Part shown: piece after piece, positions 34,684 to 44,911 of the stretch
How positions within the stretch are numbered: position 1 is the first letter of the stretch
Layout: each line of letters starts with the position of its first letter
Assembly (NCBI GenBank): GCA_012274445.1
Contig: JAAROD010000080.1
Span: 1,178,001 to 1,242,000, forward strand
Direction: 5' to 3'
DNA length: 64,000 nt
From: Sclerotiophoma versabilis
Taxonomy: Eukaryota > Ascomycota > Dothideomycetes > Pleosporales > Didymellaceae
Notes under the pieces: generated by a model
What the model saw: the letters and a program-made list of their open reading frames with translations, nothing else
The model's database searches: none
What the model was told of the DNA's origin: nothing
Made by a program: the position numbers and the translations under genes

Positions 34684-35791
34684 ATGTGTAATGTAACGTG
34701 GACAAGCAAGTTTCTTCCCGGCGCGAACCAATATTGTATCACCGCACGAGTATACATGAAGCTAGAGAAGATCATATCCATTTCGAAAACTTTCGTTGAT
34801 GGCTTCTCTCAAGAAGATCCATCTTTTGATATTGTGGCAGCTGGTGCTGCTGAAGTTGTCCACAATAATACTGCTGGTAGGTATCTGTACGGACAAATTA
34901 TTTAACAGACACTTACTTATCGAAGAGGTCTTGCGAATTGAGATGTTCAACCCTCAGTGTCGACACATCTTCGTCGGTGCACGTCTTGGTCCAGTGATTC
35001 TGTCAGCGATGAAGCATAAACCATATTCTGAGGACAAGATGTCTTTTATCAAGGGCCTGACTGTAGATACTGAAGTAACAAGGATGAGCCTAAGCTAGGT
35101 GAGGTTTTCACTTGTCTCCGAGTCTGGTGAGGACATGGCCGCAAAACAACCGCTCTTTGAGGCTATAACCAATGCTTGTAGCTAAAGTGTCTGCAAGTAC
35201 AATGGTCAGGAGGGGAGTTACCTGTCAAACAATTTTTTACTCGTCTGAGACACTAGTTAATGTGATCTACAGGGAGGTTGCAAACGAAAGGATTGCTGGT
35301 ACAAGCATCTCTTTAAAGCTCAGACAAGTGCAAGTACACTACCAAAACAACCATTCCAAAGAAGCCCCGTCAACTACCTACAAACCCTCGGTCCGGATGC
35401 GCTCCAGTTAATGCTCAAGATAAGAGGCTTGCTAGATACATGCACCCACCCACTGGGGCCCGGTGGGCAAAGTACAAGGCCCGCTGCACGATCCACAAGC
35501 TCTGCAGCGACCATCATCTGCAAGGCAAGTGCGACAATGATAAGTGTAAGTTTGATCACTCTTCCATCGATCGCGAAATCAAGCATTCTATGTGATATGC
35601 CCTCAGACTGGTACCCTGCAAGAACCGAAGGTGTCTTGGTTCAGACTGCCGCTATGGACATGTGTGCCAGGACTGGAAGTGTGTGGACAGGAAGGCAGGT
35701 GCTTGCAGATTGCCTTCTGAACTCCACGAGATTGACTACGAGCTTTCAAATTGGGTTCTTGATCCCAAGTATCTTCTTATCGACCTTGATT
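34684..35791 (+). pseudogene. Decayed, 5'-truncated DUF7923/CCCH zinc-finger gene
   Basis: Pieces of one known fungal protein type lie in order on the + strand but in more than one frame. First is the middle of a DUF7923-type domain (ITARVYMKLEKI, TFVDGFS, FDIVAAG; 34730-34880). Next, in another frame, comes EEVLRIEMFNPQCRHIFVG and DKMSFIKGLTVDTEVTRM (34920-35097). Then, in a third frame from about 35340, come two zinc-finger units (CTIHKLCSDHHLQGKCDNDK CKFDH split around CX8CX5CX3H spacing, and LVPCKNRRCLGSDCRYGHVC), ending at a TGA at about 35789-35791. The amino-terminal third with the usual start is absent. An in-frame TGA at 35593-35595 separates the two finger units, and stops precede the finger part. 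One frame change at 34880-34930 could be a 49-nt intron; the rest points to a pseudogene. Intact relatives are nucleic-acid-binding proteins of unknown role. Confidence 0.7.
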
Positions 35792-36955
35792 GAAAGGACC
35801 AGCAGGATGACCTCGAAGAAAGAGCACTGTCGACGAAGTGCATAAAGGAAAGGAAAATGGTGGCGATGAGTACTCAAACATCATATTGATCACACAAAGC
35901 GTTTCTTTCACTTGGTTATACTAACAATTCCACCATCTCCCTCTCACTTTAGCCATAAGCTTGATTCAAATACTTTCACATCTTCCCACGCAATGTCCAC
36001 CAGTTTAAAACGGCAGGTTGATCACATCCAGATATATGTTGTTTCTTACATACCACTAATCTCGACATCACCATCCAGTTGCTGTGCGAACATGCACAAC
36101 ACATGCAGTTAGTCGGTGGCCAGACAATTCAAGATGTCCCTATTCGATGCAGTACGCATGCACCACCCTGTTGAAACAACACACCAGGAATTCCATGTAT
36201 TCGGGTAACGCGCTCCATAGCTTACCCTAAAAGAGCCAATAGTGCAGCGGAAAGGAGGAAGAGAAAAAAAAAAAAGAAAAAAAAAAATAGACTCCTTCTA
36301 GCCGCGATCCAGACTCTTCACCCAAAACCCCAATGTCGCTTTCAAGTCCCGCATAAAGCTATAGTGAATATGATTTCACCGCATCTTCAGCGCATCCGTC
36401 CAAACGCATGCGAGACCCGCGGTCCATGGATGCAAAGTCTAAAAGAGGGCGAATGGGGCAAAAAAGTCAAGATTCGGACCGTAGAACGGAAGACGGAAAG
36501 AGAGAGAAGGAACAAATAAGGTTGTACGAAATGCTCAGGAAGAGTAAGAAGCCGAGAGGTTGCGAAATCTTAATTGAAAAGTCGTAAAACAGGTGATGTG
36601 CGAGGTTTGTCTTTTCGCTGCGTGACTCGAGACAACGCTAGCACGTGGCTGGATGGTGGGAAGGAGCTCGAGAAGGGCTGGGGGAAAACTAGGGACTGGG
36701 CTCGGCCGAGGGCGGGGGGTTCAGGCGTTCAGGTCCGAGTGACAAAAGTTGAGTATCGCCGGGAAGCAGAAATAGGAAGCAAGGATTGATTTGAGCAGTG
36801 CCAGATAATTGTGTATCGTAAGGGTGCGCACCTGGGTAATTGATCAATCTTCAGTAGTGATAGCAGAAGTAGGAAACCACATCCAAAAGAACGCCAGGCA
36901 GGACTCGCTATCCAGTCCGCCATGCAAAATATACAAAATCACAACGAGGCCTTGT
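35792..36955. other. Intergenic with a polypurine tract
   Basis: About 1.2 kb between the decayed zinc-finger gene and the 3' end of a leftward gene. A polypurine, almost pure-A tract lies at 36249-36287. The rest holds only short chance frames. Confidence 0.45.
36249..36287. repeat. Polypurine/poly-A low-complexity tract
   Basis: A 39-base run of A and G with two A-runs of 12 and 11, located in intergenic DNA downstream of two convergent features. It could be an old poly-A tail of a retroposed copy, since the decayed zinc-finger gene lies upstream on the same strand, but no target duplication was seen; simple slippage is as likely. Confidence 0.7.
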
Positions 36956-39076
36956 TCAGGCCTTCTCCTTCCGCCCAAACATGCCTTTGAGGCTGTTCTT
37001 CAGCTTCTTTCTAATGCCTATGCAGTGTTGCTCCTTGTTGCTCTTCTTCAAATCCTCCTTGCTCGTACTGCGATCAACTGCCTCCCTCTCCTGTTTCTTC
37101 GGCCTTCCCTTGCTCCGCCCACGCTTCTTCTCCTCTTTTCTCTTCCGCTCATTCATGACAAACATGCTGGTCGGACGCCTCTTTAAGCCCGGTCCGTCAG
37201 TAACACCTGAGTCCCACATACCGGCAGTCGTGATAGGATTGAACGCCGATTGTGTCTTGCGCGTGCGGTCTGACTCGGGAAGTTGCGGTGAAGGGAGAAG
37301 CATGGGAGAAGCTGACCCATCGGTCGAGGGGCGGGTGATGACTGGTGTGGGTATGACGAGAACGGGCGGGCGTGGAGGAGGTTCGATTGCGGAAGTCTCG
37401 GCTGGTGACATTTCGATGGGTGTAGGCAGCACGATTTGTTTCAGCCGTATGATGTCCTCACTGCGCTTGTCCTCCTTATCTTCTTCGGTCTCCGAGAGAG
37501 TTTCGACCTGAAAGGGGATACCATAACGTCTCTTCAAGCTGCCGGTCATGCTGTAAAGGCTGTGTGTACCAGTGGAGTTCGCGCGGCGCGAGCGAGTGTT
37601 GACGGCGGGAGATGAAGGTGCTGTTTTGGCTGATATGGGCGATGCAGAACGATCGGTGAAGCTTGTGCGGCGGTTTAATCTATGCGAAGTATTCCGAAGC
37701 AGCTTAGGAATAGACTTTTCGCTTTCGTCCATCGAGGCTGGGGATGCTGAGCGCGGTGAATCGAGGAAGGACATGGACACAGTGCGGCACACTGCAGGAC
37801 AAATGGTACCAGAACCGTTGCGCAAGGGACACAGCGGTGAGCTTGCAAGCTCATGAGTTTCGTGAAGAGAGGAAACCCAGATGCCGCTCACAAGGATAAA
37901 TCGTCGCAGTGCCTCTTCAGTGTTGATGGGGGATCGAGGGACGGCGTCGAGGAAGGCTGCAGTGTCAATGCTTGTAGGTGTGAGAGCCGGTGACACAGGC
38001 ACCTGAGCACTAGGTGTTGATGGCTGTGTGGCAGCGGGCATGGTGTAGGAGTCATTTACGTCAATGCGAGTGCGAGTCATGCTGGCAATGATAGGATGGC
38101 GTCTGGAGTTGGGGCTGATGGTGCTGAAGTTCCACTTTGCATCATCCTTGCTAGGCGGGAGAGCAGGCGAGAGCTGGGAGTTGACAGAGAGGCCAGAGAC
38201 GCGTCGAGAGTTGGGAGGCTTCACGACCCAGCGTGCCTTGACGGCGAGGCCATGCTCGTCGAGGGAGGTGAACTCGTAGCCACCGTGGGGCATGGGTGTG
38301 ACTTCCCAGCGGCTTGTGCCGTCGTCCATGCAGATCTCTGAGTTGGTCACGACCTGACCTCTTTCAGTCTTGCCGGGACAGATGACGCCGATGACTTCTC
38401 TCGACCCCCATCTTTCGTCATCTGACTCATGCTCCTCGTCGGACTGGCCGTATGCAGCGGCCTTGACTATGAGCAGGTCGTTGTGGCCGAGCCTCTCCCT
38501 GGTGTTGAAGGTGCGAGCGAGACGGCGTGTAGAGCGGGGAGCGAGCAGAGAGAAGGGGATGACTTCGTACACGGGCTTGGGGCGCTGGGAGGTAATGAGC
38601 TGGTGGAGCTGCAACTGCACCTTGGGGCGGATGTGCAGCTTGGAGCGCGGGTGGACGGTCGGCGGTGGGTGGGCGATGATGTAGGACGTCTTGGGGCGCG
38701 GGGCCTTCTTCTTCCTCGGCTTCTCGTCGGCACCTGCGCTGCTGCCGGAGGAGACTGGCCGAGAGGTGGCGGGGGAGTCGAAGTGGGCGGCGGGGCTGGA
38801 GGGGGAGCGCATAGGAGGGTGTGCAGTTGTGGCATACTGCGTGGGCGCGGGCGTGGGCGTGGGCGTGGGCGTGGCGGTGGGGTCGCCGGCTCGGTGGGTG
38901 CCTGTCGCCGGCGAGGGGGTCTGGTACCTCAGGACGGAGCCGAGGAGGGAGAGCGGCATCTGGGCCAGCGAGAAGGCGCCATGCTTGGTGTTGGCGGGCG
39001 AGGGCAGGCGGGGTGGTGGTGAGTACTCGTGGCCGTGTTTGGCGGCAGCGTCAGCGGTCAACATGTCCAGCAACAT
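36956..39076 (-). CDS. Conserved fungal protein of unknown function, basic C-terminus
   Basis: Intronless frame of 706 residues from the ATG at 39076 (MLLDMLTADAAAKHGHEY); an in-frame TTG 14 codons further up is not a likely start. A Pro/Thr/Ser-rich region contains a short TPTPTPTPAPT repeat encoded by a GGGCGT-type hexamer repeat. A globular-looking block lies at about 130-290 (KTSYIIAHPPPTVHPRSKLH, RRLARTFNTRERLGHNDLLI, GVICPGKTERGQVVTNSEIC, SRWEVTPMPHGGYEF), which I would call a conserved domain without a name. The rest is Ser-rich with SP sites. The C-terminus is very basic (KKRGRSKGRPKKQERE and KKLKNSLKGMFGRKEKA), suggesting nuclear or membrane-surface binding. It is divergent from the SET-domain gene to the right. 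Confidence 0.8.
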   Translation of the reverse strand: MLLDMLTADAAAKHGHEYSPPPRLPSPANTKHGAFSLAQMPLSLLGSVLRYQTPSPATGTHRAGDPTATPTPTPTPAPTQYATTAHPPMRSPSSPAAHFDSPATSRPVSSGSSAGADEKPRKKKAPRPKTSYIIAHPPPTVHPRSKLHIRPKVQLQLHQLITSQRPKPVYEVIPFSLLAPRSTRRLARTFNTRERLGHNDLLIVKAAAYGQSDEEHESDDERWGSREVIGVICPGKTERGQVVTNSEICMDDGTSRWEVTPMPHGGYEFTSLDEHGLAVKARWVVKPPNSRRVSGLSVNSQLSPALPPSKDDAKWNFSTISPNSRRHPIIASMTRTRIDVNDSYTMPAATQPSTPSAQVPVSPALTPTSIDTAAFLDAVPRSPINTEEALRRFILVSGIWVSSLHETHELASSPLCPLRNGSGTICPAVCRTVSMSFLDSPRSASPASMDESEKSIPKLLRNTSHRLNRRTSFTDRSASPISAKTAPSSPAVNTRSRRANSTGTHSLYSMTGSLKRRYGIPFQVETLSETEEDKEDKRSEDIIRLKQIVLPTPIEMSPAETSAIEPPPRPPVLVIPTPVITRPSTDGSASPMLLPSPQLPESDRTRKTQSAFNPITTAGMWDSGVTDGPGLKRRPTSMFVMNERKRKEEKKRGRSKGRPKKQEREAVDRSTSKEDLKKSNKEQHCIGIRKKLKNSLKGMFGRKEKA
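38841..38880. repeat. GGGCGT-type hexanucleotide repeat inside a gene
   Basis: About six imperfect copies of a GTGGGC hexamer. On the minus strand it encodes the TPTPTPTPAPT run of the unknown protein gene. Because the unit is six bases, length change keeps frame and alters only the number of Thr-Pro pairs. Confidence 0.75.
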
Positions 39077-40689
39077 CGGACCGGCTATGGCGACGGGCAC
39101 AGCATGCTGGCAGCGCAATCAGTACTTGTCCAGTCTGCAGAGGGGAGGCCCGGAAAGGGGAGGGCCAGCAGGCGGCGGCCATGGTTCTATATGAGGTCCG
39201 CAGCACCTGTGCGCCTGGTGGTTTGAGAAGAGCGTGGAGCCCCTCTCCGCCAAAAGCGCAATCTGCTCGCGCCAGTGCGCAGCGCTCACGCAACAAGGAC
39301 AAGGGCCGACACGGACTACTTACAAGCCACAGCTAGCACAACGTGCACCTCATGCAGGGAAGCGAGAACCAACGGCACCCTGCAAGCGGACAGAGCGCAC
39401 CATGTGTCGCAGTCGCAGTCGCAGTCGCAGTGTCTCGCAGTGTCGCAGTCGCAGTGTCGCAGGATCTGAAGCGTGGCAGAGGAAGCTCTTCGCAGCGCCG
39501 TCAAAGAACGCCTGCGCTGGACCATGCACGCGGATGGTCGGCTCTGCCAATTCCCTCATCGCACGCTCACCCTCGTTTCTGGCCGGCGTACAACGGCCTG
39601 CCCATCGTTTTGTCCGTCGCTTCATGCACGAGGCGCTCCCCAACGCCGTCCTGTCAATCGTCCCGGTACCCGTTAGCGCATGGATCCCCCCAAACTGCTC
39701 TCGAGACGCAACTGGCTACGCACGCTGCACAGACGCCTCCCTGATTCGTTCATCGTGTTGTTTCATGCGACTGTGGCTAGGCCGTCGCGAACTTGCCCTG
39801 ATCTATCGCCTCTTAGCTGCTCGGCCATGAGGGCGCCTCACCCTCCGGCCCCCGAGCACGTCGTCACCACAGCAAGCCTCCGCCTGCTTACCGCCTTGGC
39901 TCATTTCGCTGCCGTTTTGCACCACCGCATGGGAGCAGCTACAAGCCGACTTTGCACTCGCTTTCACCACTGCCATCTCCTCTCTCATCTACATCGTGTC
40001 AAGTTGCAGCGTCCAGTGCGTGCGATACCGCCAGAGAGTGCGAGTAGGCAAGTCGAGACTGCAGCTGCGGTACCCGCGTAGTAGTCGTAGCGAAACTCCT
40101 CGAACCTCATTGGCTGCCGGCCGTGCCACGGCAAGCTCAAGCGAACTGCGTCATCAGCTCTGCGCCATATCGATACCATAGTACATGTGTTTGGACCATG
40201 GAACTTCAGCTATGACGAGGCATTTGAAAGCTCCAAGAAGACTTTTGTTGATGCTTGGAAAGCTTGAACAGGACTCGACCTTGCATTGACTGGAACTAAG
40301 TTGACCAACACCAAACATGGCCACACAAAAAACTAAACTTTCAACGCCCCTCACCGCTTGCCGAGGCGCCACCACCCCCAAGCATCACCCGATTGCTGCA
40401 TCGTCTTTGTAATCCCCGCTTTCTCGCAACCTCTGCATAATCGTTTCTGACCCTGTTCTCGCCCTGTCTGTTCATTCGATCGGTATCCGCACTCATCCGT
40501 CTTCCGAGCACTGCGTCAATCTTTGCGTCACGGCCGATCTGCTCGTGAACTGGTCCAGTAAACTGATTACTCGCCCAACCGATTGCAGGTCCGATTGTAA
40601 CAAATCGTACTTCGGTTTAGTTTTTCACCGTGCCCGAATTGGCTGAGGAGGCTCGTGTCAGCAGCCCCAGAGCCTCAAGTTAAGCCATC
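39077..40689. other. Divergent promoter region with a hexamer tandem repeat
   Basis: About 1.6 kb between the leftward unknown protein gene and the rightward SET-domain gene. It contains a CAGTCG-type tandem repeat at 39406-39462. Long chance frames on both strands reflect high GC. Nothing else is recognised. Confidence 0.5.
39406..39462. repeat. CAGTCG-type tandem repeat
   Basis: A cluster of GCAGTC/GCAGTG hexamers, starting with four near-perfect CGCAGT units and continuing with interspersed TGTCGCAGT variants. It is in the intergenic region 0.33 kb upstream of the unknown protein's start and is a likely length-variable locus. Confidence 0.8.
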
Positions 40690-42862
40690 ATGTCATCAGA
40701 CGAGCGCCAATCCGAACCTGGCATTGCCGCATCATCAAACACGAGTCGCACTTTCGATCAACATCCATTGGCCGAAGAGCTCCTGTCCTGGTTTACCCAG
40801 AATGGAGGCTGGCTGAGTCCGGATGTCCAGATCGTCTACAGCAAGTCTCAAGGCTATCACATGCGAGCGCTGAGACCTACAACACCGGAAGTGGTGAACT
40901 GCCCTTTGAAGCTGACGCTTTCGAGCCTTAACCTAGATCCTGACCAGAAAGAGGTGCTACCGATTACGAGCCCTCTACAGCAGTGTCGTGGCAGGATACC
41001 TGACCACATGCTAACGTATCTGCTCTTGATTGAACAGCGTAACAAGGGCAAGGAGTCGCCATGGCACAGCTACATTGCATGTTTGCCTGGACCGGAGAGT
41101 ATGACAACGCCTCTCTGGTTCGATGAAGAGGACCTGGCTTTTCTTGCTGGCACCAGCCTAGCCCCTGCTCTCAAAGAGAGGAAGGCTGATTACCAGAAGC
41201 AGTGGAAAGATGCCGTAGGCGTGATGAAAGAGGTTGGCGTTGCTTGGGCTGATGAAGTAGACCTGTAAGTGCCCGCCACAGAGAGGCTCTCTACCCCAGC
41301 TTGACCATGCCCAAACACTCAGCCAGACAGTGAGGCATCTTACTTTTGTAACGAGCGTCTCAGAGACTGCTTGAGTTCGCAACAAAGACCCGTGGGTGGG
41401 CAGCGGCAGCCTCGTCATTGCCTGCTCACGTCAATCTTCTACAAGACGATAGACTTTTCTGGTAGGTATAACACTAACAACCACCAGCAAGTCTTTCCTC
41501 TGGGCTGCTACAATATTCACATCCCGGGCATTCATCTCTACACACATCTTGCCAGAAATCGAGACCATTCCGATCCTCTTCCCAGTGGTGGACATCCTAA
41601 ACCACTCCGTCACCGCCAAGGTGGAGTGGGACTTCCAACCACACCAGTTCTTCATCCTCCGCTGTCTCGAGAGTTCCAGCTTTACCGCCAACGAAGAACT
41701 GTATAACAACTATGCCCCGAAACAAAACGATGAGCTACTCCTCGGATATGGATTCTGCCTGCCCGACAATCCCATCGAGCAGTTTGCCTTGAAGCTCGCC
41801 TTCCAACCTGAGCTTATGCAGTATGCTATGCAGACGGGATTGATGAAGCCTGAAAGCGTGTTGTTTGGTATGGACACATCATTCCTGCAGACGGACCCGA
41901 ACAAAGAACAACACTTCCTCCGTGCCAAGGGCCATCCATTCGGACGGTATCAGAATCAGATTCCGTTCTTCCGCGGGGTGCCTCCGTACATCGTACACTT
42001 CTTCTTCATACAGACGATTCTTTCCTTCGACATGAGTCTGGATGACATCGACGGTGCAAGGCCAGGGGAGTGGATCACCCTGCAAGTATTAGTCTTGCTC
42101 CACCAGGCCCTTACACAGCGCAGCTCTACTCTCCCACTCACGCTCGCCGCGGAACCAAAAAACGTCAAGCAGCAGTTCGCAAAAGCCTACCGTGACGGTC
42201 AAGCAAGGATCATCCACGCTGTGCGCACTGAACTTCAGTGCGCTATCGATGCGCTGCGTACTTCTTCCAGCACTGCGCTACCACAGCGTTCAGCTCTGCT
42301 GACTATCTCCAACGGCCTGGCTGCTCTACGCGCCGAGTATCCCACCGCCGCCGCCAAATTCGAAGCGGGCATCAAGAAGCACCAACTCGACGGTCCGCAG
42401 GACGAGCGAATGATATGGACCATCCTCCTCATAACCTACGCTGCTTTGATCCTCACCAATGCAGACAACACCAGCGGTGTGAACTCTACCCTTCTCACAC
42501 GTCTCACTTCTGCACGCCCCTTACCAAGACTGGAGGATGGGATCGAAGATGCAGAAACATACACATTCTTGGATGAGCATCTTGACGACTTTCTGGCTTT
42601 GGCGGGGCAAGGGCAGGACTTGGGACCAAGTGATATCCTCGACGATCTGGGCCTCACCTTTGTCAAGGCGAAGGATGGCGAGGGCGCGTTCATTGACGGG
42701 CCGACGGAGAATTTGGGTGTGAGGCTGTTGATGTGGGGTATGAGTGTTGCGCAAGCCAATGTGCTGCCCATTGTCAGGGAGAAGGGTGTGGAGATGTGTC
42801 TGTTTGTTGAAGCTGGTGAGGAGAACGGGGAGTGGATGTATCGTGAAGCCGACGGCAATTGA
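40690..42862 (+). CDS. SET-domain protein lysine methyltransferase (RuBisCO-LSMT/SETD6/Rkm type)
   Basis: Two exons (40690-41264 and 41488-42862) joined by a 223-nt intron with a GTAAGT donor and a CCACCAG acceptor give 649 residues. The SET domain is split by a long insert as in the LSMT/SETD6/Rkm class. The N-flank is LAEELLSWFTQNGGWLSPDV; the catalytic part has FLWAATIFTSRAF (restored by splicing), then LFPVVDILNHSVTAKVEW with the NHS AdoMet motif, and ELYNNYAPKQNDELLLGYGF with the C-terminal SET NY...YG signature. After it lies a helical Rubis-substrate-binding-like region. Such enzymes use S-adenosylmethionine to methylate lysines on ribosomal proteins or translation factors. The exact target is unknown. 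The intron is far longer than the others in this window, and a CACTAAC branch-like site sits close to its end. Confidence 0.85.
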
Positions 42863-43578
42863 GTCTGCACTGCGACGGGAGTCTGCTGTCGTGTCCATAT
42901 TTGCTACTTGGCGTACGATAAGATGCGTGCATAAGTAGCTGCATCGATTACAGACCATTAACAGGAAACAGAGGGTGCAAGTCTAAAATCTTGATTCGTC
43001 CTGCCACGCGGGGCTATACACTTTCCTCATGAGACAGACTATCAGCACAGCTAAACATCCTTTCTCCTGTTCTTCTTCTCTCTTCTCTCACAAAGAATCC
43101 ACTAGCCCTCCCTGCTCGTTCTGCCGTTCTCACACACAACTGTAAGCTCTTGTCTATTCTTTTTAGTGCGCAGATACCCGCTGAGTCAGAAGTGGCCGAC
43201 ATCAAACCCCGTCACATGGTCCAACATGGCCCAACATGGCCCAACATGGCAGTTAGGAGCAAAGTCAAGGCCTCTGAGCTGTGGATGCAGTGTGTGGCGC
43301 ACGTGCGACTCATGATGATTGTGAGGACTGTCCTGTCCTTGAACTGGAATACACTCGAACTGGATCCATCAGCATAAAAAAAATAATGTGCTTGCTTTGC
43401 ATTCCGATTTTCTCGACATGTAAAGATTCTAGAGGGGCTTGGCAGGATGCTTGCGAAATGACGGTGGGAAGGGCTGGGTGAGTGGTCGTGCGTGGGTTTG
43501 ATCGCCGTAGTTTTGTAATTCAACTGATCAGAGATAAAATAAGAATAAAACTACTCGCCTTCTCTTCTAATCCGGAAT
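42863..43578. other. Intergenic between convergent genes, with a 10-bp tandem repeat
   Basis: About 700 bases between the ends of the SET-domain gene and the rhomboid-like gene, so both 3' untranslated regions lie here. Three perfect copies of CCAACATGGC stand at 43221-43250. Nothing else is recognised. Confidence 0.5.
43221..43250. repeat. Three perfect copies of a 10-bp unit
   Basis: CCAACATGGC is repeated three times head to tail, with a partial copy just before. It lies in the shared 3' region of two convergent genes. It may simply be replication slippage. Confidence 0.85.
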
Positions 43579-44523
43579 CTACCCCCTCGCCCCGAACTGG
43601 CCCCCAATCATCTCCCCCAGCGTCCGCCTCTGTCTTGCCTGCCCCGTCTCTCCGGCAAGTATCCCCGTGCTCGTGCCCTCTCCCCTCTCACTCTCCAGTC
43701 TCTGCCTCAGATTGTCAAATGCACCCTTGTCTCCTTCCTCCTGTCCGACCATCCATGCTGGCACCCTCCACCCGTAAGCGCCGGGGAGCAAGTCGCGACG
43801 GTACGCTGTGCCCACCGCCCAGCCCACGGCTGCAGCGAGCAACGAGCCGGGGAGCTGAGAGAAGGCGAGTTGGAACGGTGCGAGGTAGGATGTTGCCTTA
43901 CTCGTAATCGTGATTGAGCGAGACCAGATGCTGGTTGCTTGTTGCGCGGCCGAGACAGACGTCGAGGCAGAAGGCGAGGAGGGCGAGATGCGGTATTTAT
44001 ATGTGTACGGGACGGCGGCGTAGTAGTTTGCCAGCAGCGCGAACACGATGCTCGTCGGGCCGCTGGGGAGGTAGTTGACATATCCAAACGTGAGCGGGCG
44101 GAGGACAAAGGCAAGCAGCACGGGCGGGAGGATGGTGGTGTACGGGAGCGTCGCGATGATGAAAGACTGCGCGCGTGTTAGCATTCATTCTCCACCTCAA
44201 CAATTGCAACAACTGCAACAACGACGCGCATCAAGGCGACCAGTTGTACGTACGAGGAACTTCCTACTCCCCCACAGCCGCTCAACGACCCTCAACTGGT
44301 AGAACGATAACACGCCAAACAACACCTCAGTACTATTTGTGAATATCCATCCCCATGTCACAAGCCGCCACAGCTGTCCATAGCCCCAGATGTGCGGTAC
44401 CACAGCAATGGGCAGATAGTATCGTGTGTCGGTGATGGTAGCGGCAATCGCGCCAATGACGGTCCCGAAGACAAGAAATTGCGAGACAGGCGCGTTTGTG
44501 AAGCCTGATGATATCATTGCCAT
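43579..44523 (-). CDS. Dsc2/UBAC2-like rhomboid pseudoprotease of the ER/Golgi
   Basis: Two exons (44523-44254 and 44166-43579; 87-nt intron, GTACGT...GCGCAG) give 285 residues. Membrane helices at about 15-33, 60-78, 88-112, 122-140 and 175-200, and the family blocks (FTNSTEVLFGVLSFYQLRVV, ERLWGSRKFL joined to SFIIATLPY), match the rhomboid-like proteins UBAC2 and fungal Dsc2. The rhomboid serine motif GxSG is replaced by GPTS, and I see no catalytic His, so it should be inactive as a protease. In fungi Dsc2 is part of the Dsc E3 ligase that releases SREBP and degrades Golgi or endosomal membrane proteins. A C-terminal UBA domain, usual in many members, is not evident; the tail has only a short RRTLGEMIGGQF motif. 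An alternative is a more general rhomboid family protein. Confidence 0.75.
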
Positions 44524-44911
44524 GTATTGGTATTGCGTTGCGTAGTGGGTTGGGCAGCTTATTTCACGTGCATGATGCAGTGGTGTTGCAAGAACAATAG
44601 TCGTAGAAGAAGAGGTGGATGCGAGCAGAAACCGATTACGGAACCCTGGTTGGATGGATGCGGAATGCGGAGTAAACGTGGCACCACCGAGACGATCACG
44701 TGCAAACTACTCAGCATAGCAATGCGACAAGACAATTTCGACAAGTCTAATGATACACTCTGCATGCCAGCAGATCCAGACAGCGCGGCGCCGGCGCGTG
44801 TAAGGCAAGGAGCCTCTTGGAAGTCCAAGTATTGATCCAAGAACGCCACATGTATTCTCAAGCCAGTCATCATACAAAGGAAAACATAAAGCGTACAGTC
44901 ATTATACCTAG
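44524..44911. other. Short spacer, no gene
   Basis: 388 bases between the start of the rhomboid-like gene and the stop of the coiled-coil gene, both leftward. It holds a promoter and a 3' untranslated region. No further feature is seen. Confidence 0.5.
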
